Positions 56,826 through 64,000 of a DNA stretch of 64,000 nt are shown in pieces. The notes beneath the pieces were generated by a model. The model was given only the letters and a program-made list of their open reading frames with translations, ran no database searches and was not told where the DNA came from. The first letter of the stretch is position 1, and every line of letters begins with the position of its first letter. This DNA comes from Triatoma infestans. Its lineage: Eukaryota > Arthropoda > Insecta > Hemiptera > Reduviidae. The translations under genes and the position numbers were made by a program. The DNA is taken from assembly GCA_011037195.1 (NCBI GenBank), contig JAAEAF010000230.1:62001-126000 (forward strand). The letters run 5' to 3'.

Positions 56826-58264
56826 CAAGGGAAAAATATGTAAAATATGAAGTTTAAAAAAATCCAAGAGAATATTGAAAATTCGAAAGCGATTTAGTAA
56901 AAACAAAGGAATAAGTAATGGAGGAGAATAATTCATGTTCAAGGAGGTTTAAACAAAGACAACTTCTTTCGTCTTTCACCGACGAGAAATAGCACGCAGC
57001 TCTTTTTTTTACAAAAAAAAAAAATTATTTCACTTTCGAAGGAGACATTGAATAGAAATACATAAAACATAAATTGTTGTAAACAGCGCTGCCACGTGGA
57101 TGAGGGGCGCCATGTGAATGTTACGTGCCTCCCAGCACCATGAAATAAAAATCTGCCATTAATACAGTTAAAAAATGACAAGTTTTCGTTAAACTTACAT
57201 TTTTAATCCAAGTTTACTTGCTCCTCATACAATCCATAAGTTAGTAGTACATATATGGCTGATATAACTAAATATGTTTAAATCTTTGATCAAACCGCAA
57301 AACAGATGAACACGAACGTCATAGAATGTTGTCTGAGCTTCTCTTTAGCTAGAGAAGTATTCGATAATATCTCCGGATAAGGGGTGTTATGTATTCCGTT
57401 AGAAATATTTCAATACAAGAAATATCCTTTTCGCTTATAAGATAAATTATAGGGAAATTGAATTTTCTTTGAAAATGAATTCGAAAAATGCCTCTACTAG
57501 ATGGTGTTATGTTTTGAATAGACTAATTCAAATAATAACTACAATAAAAAGATTAAAGTTGGTATTCCGTAGAAAGTAATCCATTCAGATAGTGCCTGTG
57601 CCCTAAGAAATAATCATACGATCTCCCACCACTTTATTTTTTGCGACATTAAGGGCAAGTAAATGTTTAATTATATTATATTCGTCGTAATTGCAGTAAG
57701 AGGAAACTGTGTATGTGTTGAATACGTCACAGCAGATTTATTTATTGCTGTAACCTTTTGAATAACTCTAGCTCTCTTGTCCCTCCTTTCAAGCAATATT
57801 AAAAATGACAAAACATTTCTTATGTTCTCGTTTGGACTTAACCACCTGCTCCAGAATCTTCTCAAAAATGTTTTCGCATCCCACAGTTTAGTTTTGATCT
57901 TACACGTTTTCAACATCCATAAACAGCTTCAGTTTCAAAATTTTTTTAGGTACCTTCGCTGTATGTATATATCTTATATGGCTAGTCCATTACCTTCTGC
58001 GCTCGTAAATGTTTTTTTTTAACACCGTTTTCCTGGCTTCCATTAAATTTGTATCACTTTATTTCTGACATTTTCCGGTCTCTGGATTTGCTTTCTAACA
58101 AACGACTAGAAATTTATTTCAGAAGTTAGTTGCATTCTTTTTTCTTTACTTAATAATTAATTTTTACTTTATTCAGCAGTGCCTCCTACAATCTGAGACG
58201 GACAAGTTTTTACTTAAGCAAGCAAGCAACATTCTGCCTGATCACAACTTTCCTAAATTTCATT
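56826..58264. other. Non-coding gap, nothing recognised
   Basis: Mixed AT-rich sequence. A somewhat GC-richer patch at about 57085-57140 has no recognisable translation. No Rep1 end was found. Confidence 0.5.
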
Positions 58265-58380
58265 TTCAGTTTCTCTCACTGTCAAATTTTCGATATTAAG
58301 TTCTCACGGAAATACATGTTTTGAGGTCTCCGTGAGTCCAAAAATGTTTTTTTTTTTTTAAAAATTGGTCTGTGTGTCCG
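58265..58380 (-). repeat. Rep1 right-module fragment
   Basis: Minus-oriented words tgtcaaattttcgatattaa, gaaatacatgttttgaggtc and aattggtctgtgtgt. Confidence 0.6.
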
Positions 58381-58999
58381 GGACGAAAAGACCAACCAAG
58401 GAATAACTGGTTTTTCCCTCTCTCAGGCAACACTGTTTTTTTCTTGAAGCCAACTTAACTCTTCGTCTAACCAATGTCGTATTTAACGCAAACCAAAAGT
58501 TTCTAATTTATTGTTCCAGTTAATGCAAAATTAATTTTCGAGTGTGGTTTAATTTTTCAAAGGGCTACTGGATCATTTCACCTTTGTACCAGGGTGAAAT
58601 TCAATTTGAATTTATAATTTGAGCCAACTTATGTCTTAAGCTGAATTTTCAGCGGTCCCTTGATTGGGATAACTTTGGTTTTGTTTCCTTGACTTCAATT
58701 AGGGCTATCTAGTTTATATTATATGGTTATTTAATGTTGCCTTCAATTCATCTGACCAAATAACCTTCATTTGACTTTCAATATTTCAGACGCAGTAAGT
58801 TACAATGATGTGTTTTCTCCGTTAATTGCTTATATAGTAATTTAACTCTGCGTTTTGCCTGTGAATAAGGTTTCTTAGTTGTAGAGTGAAATCCACCTAG
58901 CCAGCTTATAACTGGCGAATGATCTGGATCACAGCTCGAATTTCTTCTAGAACTTTATCAACCAACACTCATTACGTGGCATAGGTGCCAGTGTTCTAA
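58381..58999. other. Non-coding gap, nothing recognised
   Basis: No conserved translation, RNA or repeat block found. Confidence 0.5.
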
Positions 59000-59423
59000 T
59001 TGTTGGGCAAGTAACGAAAAAATTGAAAATTACAGGAAGTTCAAACTTGTAATTTAATTTAAGGGCTATCGGGGTTTTGAATCAACCGGAAATACTACTT
59101 TATTGAATAGATTTTTTTAGTGTTTTGCGTCTTTTTTTAAAAAAATGGCTTAAACGATTTTCTTAAAAACTTGAGTGATATACACTATAACTAAGGTATA
59201 GATCTGTGACTCTCATTGGAAACCTCTTTTTTCCGGAAAAATTCATTTAAGAGGGATTTTGGCGAAAGGGAGTGGGGTTAAGTTTTTCTGTAAAATTATC
59301 ATTTCAATTTATTATATTCTTCTATCGTCGACATAGTTAGTATTAATTATGAATAAATATGATACTAAAATTCCGTGTTTGAAGAAAATCGGTTTACCGG
59401 AAGTGCACTTTTACTGAACAATT
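59000..59423 (-). repeat. Rep1-related internal fragment
   Basis: Minus-oriented blocks caaccggaaatactacttta, cttaaacgattttcttaaaa, a G-rich run near 59265, and ggtttaccggaagtgcactt. It joins directly to the copy starting at 59424. Confidence 0.6.
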
Positions 59424-60110
59424 TTTACTTTCCCTAACTCCTAGTAAGTGGAAGTATTGCAATTGTGTCAAATTTTCGATATCGAGTTTTCACCGGAAAT
59501 ATCCGTTTTGTGCTCCCCTGAGTTCAAATAAGTAGTTTTTAGCAAATGGTCTGTGTATACGTATATATGTGAATAGCATAGCTCAAAAATGAAAAACCAT
59601 AGATATTTGAAACTTGATATTCCGTTTAGATATCACCAAGGAATCTGATAGTACGTTATCTGTCAAAATTCCTCAACCGGAAGTACCACTTTACTGTTTT
59701 TTTTCCCCACTTTTTCGCGATTTTCTCAAAAAATAGCTCCGACGAAACTTCATATATCAACTAAACATGCAAGGATCAACAACTTTTATTAAAAACATTT
59801 CTCTGGGAAAAATTCATTTAAGGGCACGTTTAGGGGAGGTGTAAGGGTTATGTTTTTTTTCTAAAGTGCTATCATAGTTGCATTATACAATTCTATCATC
59901 CAAACAAAATTAATTAGAAATAAATAGATGGCCAAAATTCTGAGTTTCGAAAAAAAAATTAGTGAACCGGAAGTGCGCTTTTAAGTAACAGATTTTTTTC
60001 AGTTTTCGACGAATTTTTGATTAAATTTGTTACACTAACTATAAAATTTGTCAATTATAATTTTGAGAACTGGTGTAAGAGAAAGTTGTGTGAGTGTTTC
60101 ACACCAGATT
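59424..60110 (-). repeat. Rep1 short copy (one internal unit)
   Basis: From ttttactttccctaactcct to gagtgtttcacaccagattc, with a single G-rich unit near 59830. Second clear example of the short form in minus orientation. Confidence 0.85.
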
Positions 60111-60119
60111 CTTCTATTT

Positions 60120-61475
60120 TTTACAGAGTAAAAAAAAAAAACAAACAAAAAACAGATGAATAATACATTAAAGGGCAGTTTTAAAGATATACTCGTAAAG
60201 AACAGAATTTACTTTCTTTTTTTTTTCTTTTTCTTTTTTTTTTTTTTGTTTAAGTGCATGTAATTGATTTACTACTACTTGATTAAATGTAAATTACTGT
60301 ATTAACAGGAGGCGCGATACCTTATTATATACTTAGTTAAATAACTATGTAACAACGTGTTGCATAATAACAAAAAGAGAAGCCACCTAATATTCTTCAA
60401 GTGTTCCAGTTTAGGAAGTTTTTGGAGAGTGCCACACCTATTGGGCGTTTACCATCTCTACAATTAAATATCACCAGTATCTAGATACAAGAGACCTTTA
60501 ACTCATTCCACACAAACACTGCACCCTCCCCAAATATACTAGCCCAAAAATAAATTTATTAATCCTTAATGTTTTTTTTTTAAGCTTGGTTTTTTTTTTT
60601 TTCTTCTTCTTCTTAATATCAAATATATATAGATAACCGTAGAAATTGTAATTCAAGGAAATTTAGTCTGGGGTAAGTTACACATATTTATTTCCAGGCT
60701 TTCTCTAGCAGTTTATCACTAAAATAGTGGATCATATATAACCAAATGTCATAAGGTAAATTTGCTAAGAATAGCCAAATAAATTGAAACATTTTTTTCG
60801 TATTATTTATTGCTACATAAAGGATACTAAATTAAAAAAAAAAAAAAATTACTTCAATGCTACCATTCAGTAAAAATAAATAAATAACTTTAAATATACA
60901 TATATTTATGACTTCTCATTTCATCGCTAAATAAAAGAATAATAAAAGTAACTTATATGCAAGTATCATTATATATTACTAACTACGTAACATAATATTA
61001 TTATTATCATCATCATCATCATTATTATTATTCAGCAGATATTTCTTTCATTACCTCTATTTGGTAAAAAATAAAATAAAATAAAATAAATCCTATAACA
61101 GTAAAATTATTAGGAAGTATAAATCATAATATTACATGATAAAATTATATAAATTTCCATTAAAGTAGCAAAATAATACCGTTTATATATTTATTATTAT
61201 TAGTTTTCAACATTCTTTAGCACAGACTTTTTTTTTTTCTATTATTTTTTTTAGCCTTTTTCAATTTGTAATTTCTATGGCTTACCCAATCCTCAAGTTA
61301 TCTTGATAAAGAGTGTGGTAGGTAATATCACAGGCTACAAAAGGCAAAAATCAGTTGACATTCTCGTCTAGCCTTCTACCTTTAATGGGAAAAAATTCTT
61401 TAAAAAAACAGCTTCTTCCTTAAACGTCCTTACACTATTCTCAATTCTCAAAATATCTGACCTCATCATCACTTT
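60120..61475. other. Low-complexity AT-rich stretch
   Basis: Long T and A runs, (ATT)/(ATC) repeats near 60990-61035 and (AAAAT)n near 61070-61090. No coding signal. Confidence 0.6.
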
Positions 61476-61479
61476 TGGA

Positions 61480-62140
61480 TTCTGCTCTTTTCATTCCACT
61501 ATTCACCAATGTCATTGTAAAGTAGGACTCCAGTGCTTCTTCTCTACAGCAAAAGCAGTATTGCTTGGATATTTTTCTCGACATTGCGCAAGTATTTAAT
61601 CGAGTTTGGCACCAAGGTTTACCGTGGGAAGCTTAAACAAATTCTTCCTCATATTTACTACCTAATTCTCCTAGTCTTACCTCTCTAACAGGTATTTCTG
61701 CGTCAGTCAGTCAGTGGAACAGTATATTCTTTCCTTTATTTTATGGAGGCCGGATGTTCCTCGGGATAGTATTTTTGGACTCAGACTCTTCATTACTTAC
61801 ATTGCTGGCATTCCTGTTCACCGTCGCACCACAATTTTCACTTACACAGATGAGATACAGCCATTCCTTCTCTATATAATTATCCAGTACAGTCAAACCC
61901 GCATCTTCCAGCACCACCTACTCTCTTTTGAACTCTCTTGGTTTTTTTTTTTCAAATGGAACTAAATATTCAAAAAATCATTTTTTTGCAAAAATATAAC
62001 GTTCACTTTTCGACGAACTATTTGCCCACCTGTATACTTATATCAGACTGCACTTCCTTGCCCAGAAACAGTACGATACTTTGGAGTCTAGATTGACAAG
62101 CTACATTGACAGATTTGAATGATTTCAAAATGGCGTACAG
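61480..62140 (+). pseudogene. Jockey-like LINE RT fragment, decayed
   Basis: Readings across frames give DIAQVFNRVWHQGLPW, then LFITYIAGIPVHRRTTIFTY (61714-61965), then a block reading TDE where the catalytic ADD would be, and PETVRYFGV near 62060. The order matches the RT core of Jockey-like elements, but no frame is continuous. It is likely a third, older member of the group at 50615 and 55890. Confidence 0.6.
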
Positions 62141-62194
62141 GAATTATCCTGAATAAGGGCTCTTTAGTTGTAAGAGGGAACATCAAATACCAGT

Positions 62195-62880
62195 CTAACT
62201 GATCAGGTTGGTCAAGATGTCACTAATCGATACCACTGCAAAAGTAATCATAAAGAACACTGTGCAACAGGAATTTCCTGTAAGTATAGGGCTAAACGCA
62301 AGAAGACCCGATATCCCAAATTTAATTTAATTTAATTCTAGAAGTGGCTGCCCGAGGTATAAACGAGAGTCCCGATGGGAAAACCGTCGATCGCAATATC
62401 TTGCTTATGCCAATGTTATGGCTATAGTCGCAAGATCGTCAGCTACACTAAAAGATTCCATAAGGAGTTTAGAAGAAGGAGAGCAATATATGGGCTGTAA
62501 ATAAATGAGGGTAAGACTAAGAATATGGTGACCACTAGAAGATCAAAGAGATTCGGCGACTTAATGGTTAAAGAGCATCGCTTTAAGAATTAAGATATAT
62601 GGCTCAATGTTAACGTAGGATAATGATATGAGCCAGGATATAAAACTAAACATCAACGGTAATAGGCGTTACAGCCTTGTTGCCGACACTACGAAGTAAA
62701 TATGTGTCTTGTAAAACAAGGTATATGTATAGGACGATCCTCAAACCAATGCTTTTCTAAGGCTCCGTGATTTGGGAAAGAAAAGAGTTGCGTGCAATAT
62801 ATATGGACCAATTCAGGAAAATGGGTCATGTTAAGTCAGAAAAAATATAACTTAGAGAGCTCTACGGGATAAAGATTAGC
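62195..62880 (+). pseudogene. RTE-like RT fragment, decayed
   Basis: Compared by eye with the intact RTE-like frame of this window: RLVKMTLRDTVAKVAI against a reading of LVKMSLIDTTAKVII near 62212. YLAYADDVAIIARSKAALRE corresponds to YLAYANVMAIVARSSATLKD near 62400 (YADD is now YANV), and KYMVTTRR to KNMVTTRR. The following block keeps QHRF/EHRF and then decays. In-frame stops are many. It is related to, but clearly older than, the 40758-44046 element. Confidence 0.72.
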
Positions 62881-63404
62881 TGACTGCTCTGATTAGGTGA
62901 CTGCTCTGGGGATTGGTTGAGTGTTTCACACCAGATTTTTTTTTAAATTTCAATAGTTTAGATGTAGTTCTGGTTTATTCAGCATTACAGCGAGTTTAAA
63001 ATAAATTTCAATTTGTTATATATTAAATACTTTTATATGTAAATTTTTATTTTATTATTTTTTATGTGAAATTCTTTATTTTGGTTTTGTAATGTTCATT
63101 GTAACCTTTGTACAGACCCTAAAAGAAACAATAAATTTGCGAAACGTCGGTGAAAATTTATAAAAAGTTTGTTGAACTGACCGAACCTCAACATCCATTT
63201 TACAATATCAAATACAGCGGTTGTAAAGAATATCAAAATTATATATATTTAATTAGGTATATAATTGTTTTAAATTTCTGAACATTTTAAACGCACTTTA
63301 GTAAACATTTCTTGCGAGATGCACTGTCTGCCCATATATAAGTAAATAAATAATGAGTCTATTATTTTGTACATTTATTCAGGGTATTCTTATTATTTTC
63401 TCTT
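62881..63404. other. Non-coding gap with a Rep1 end and a GAAACGTC word
   Basis: A Rep1 end (ttgagtgtttcacaccagat) lies at 62918-62937. At 63139-63150 gcgaaacgtcgg resembles the 3' half of hammerhead motifs, but no CTGANGA precedes it. Otherwise AT-rich. Confidence 0.5.
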
Positions 63405-63578
63405 ACTTTAGTAAGAGGAAGTATTAAGATTGTGTCAAATTTTCGAAATATAACTACATACATGTTTTATAGCGAGTGGTCTGGATGAGTATGGTATGAT
63501 TGTGTGTGGGTGTGTGTGTGAACCAAATATTGCAGAAACGAAAAATCGCTAATTGGTCTTCCGTTTAGATTTTATGAT
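63405..63578 (-). repeat. Rep1 right-module fragment, minus
   Basis: Minus-oriented: cttactttagtaagaggaag, tgtcaaattttcgaaatata, agcgagtggtctgg, a short TG tract, gcagaaacgaaaaatcgc. It is cut by the SINE insertion that follows. Confidence 0.65.
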
Positions 63579-63588
63579 AAACAATATA

Positions 63589-63812
63589 ATTTTTTTTTTT
63601 AATTAAAGGCGCGTCAATATCTATGGTCATTGGCGTCCGGAACCTTCTCAGTGCACTGCAGGCCTCTGGACAGTAGGCCTCAGTCTTTCGTCACAGACAA
63701 CACTGTCCATCACCGGACAGGGAGCTGTAGAGGCTCCTAGGAAGAAAAAATATAAGGGCAGCACAGCTGGAACTGATCCTCCAAGCAGGAGTCCAGTACG
63801 CTAACCAACAGT
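63589..63812 (-). mobile_element. SINE copy, complete but mutated head
   Basis: Minus strand: head with gttagcgtactggactcctg and a degraded B-box region (ggatcagttcc), body with the ctgtcc palindrome and terminal gttgacgcgcctttaatt plus an A-run. Flanked by the 9-bp direct repeat aacaatata (63580-63588 and 63813-63821), consistent with a target-site duplication. Confidence 0.85.
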
Positions 63813-63821
63813 AACAATATA

Positions 63822-64000
63822 CTGAATTATGTTATTAAAGGTTAACATTCAAGTTAGGCATTTAATTCATTTATTCATATTTTTTAGTTATTCATTTGTA
63901 TTTTGTATAATTATGTAAATTAGTTTATTTGATTGAGGGGATGATGAACATTTTGATAATTTGAAAATGTTTTTGGATTTAGGGCAATCATTAGGATACC
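63822..64000. other. AT-rich end of the window
   Basis: AT-rich, with no feature recognised before the window edge. Confidence 0.55.

Noticed and set aside
63139..63150. gcgaaacgtcgg as a hammerhead
   Set aside because: There is no CTGANGA block at a suitable distance upstream.
1..64000. CRISPR array, bacterial operons or phage genes
   Set aside because: No regularly spaced short repeats, no ribosome-binding-site-led gene strings, and all long frames belong to eukaryotic transposable elements.

Overview
The window is strongly AT-rich, TE-rich eukaryotic DNA. The element mix (mariner, RTE-like, Jockey-like and R2-type non-LTR retrotransposons, a tRNA-derived SINE, hammerhead-like motifs of the kind found in Penelope-like elements) and the absence of any prokaryotic gene organisation suggest an invertebrate animal, most likely an arthropod. 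I cannot name the species from sequence alone. I found no host protein-coding gene. The only host genes I can support are two tRNA-Pro genes (18108-18179 and 22734-22805, both minus strand), which differ by one base, at anticodon position 34 (CGG versus UGG).

Layout. 1-4 kb: remnants of a dominant interspersed repeat, called Rep1 here, with a SINE nested in it. 4.0-5.3 kb: a minus-strand LINE tail split by a 239-bp foldback insertion carrying a hammerhead-like motif. 5.4-12.9 kb: old repeat debris with further hammerhead-like motifs. 12.9-14.5 kb: an RNase H-bearing LINE tail. 16-27.4 kb: the densest Rep1 cluster, with both tRNA genes and a Jockey-like LINE tail (20.5-21.5 kb). 28-32.4 kb: SINEs, a second RNase H LINE tail and two R2-type endonuclease tails. 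32.7-38.7 kb: more Rep1. 40.7-44.05 kb: a near full-length RTE-like element with a 14-bp target-site duplication and an 847-codon open RT frame. 44.1-45.6 kb: a tandem duplication split by a 5'-truncated LINE. 47.4-48.65 kb: a dead mariner with 49-bp terminal inverted repeats. 50.5-52.2 kb: an RTE-like tail interrupted by a Jockey-like LINE with a clean target-site duplication. 52.3-64 kb: Rep1 copies, decayed Jockey-like and RTE-like fragments, a SINE and long low-complexity AT stretches.

No operon or host pathway is visible. The interest lies in the order of nested insertions, the foldback with its hammerhead-like motif, and Rep1, whose copies vary by an internal unit of about 300 bp and which has small hairpins at both ends. 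All family assignments come from motifs read by eye; no database search was run.
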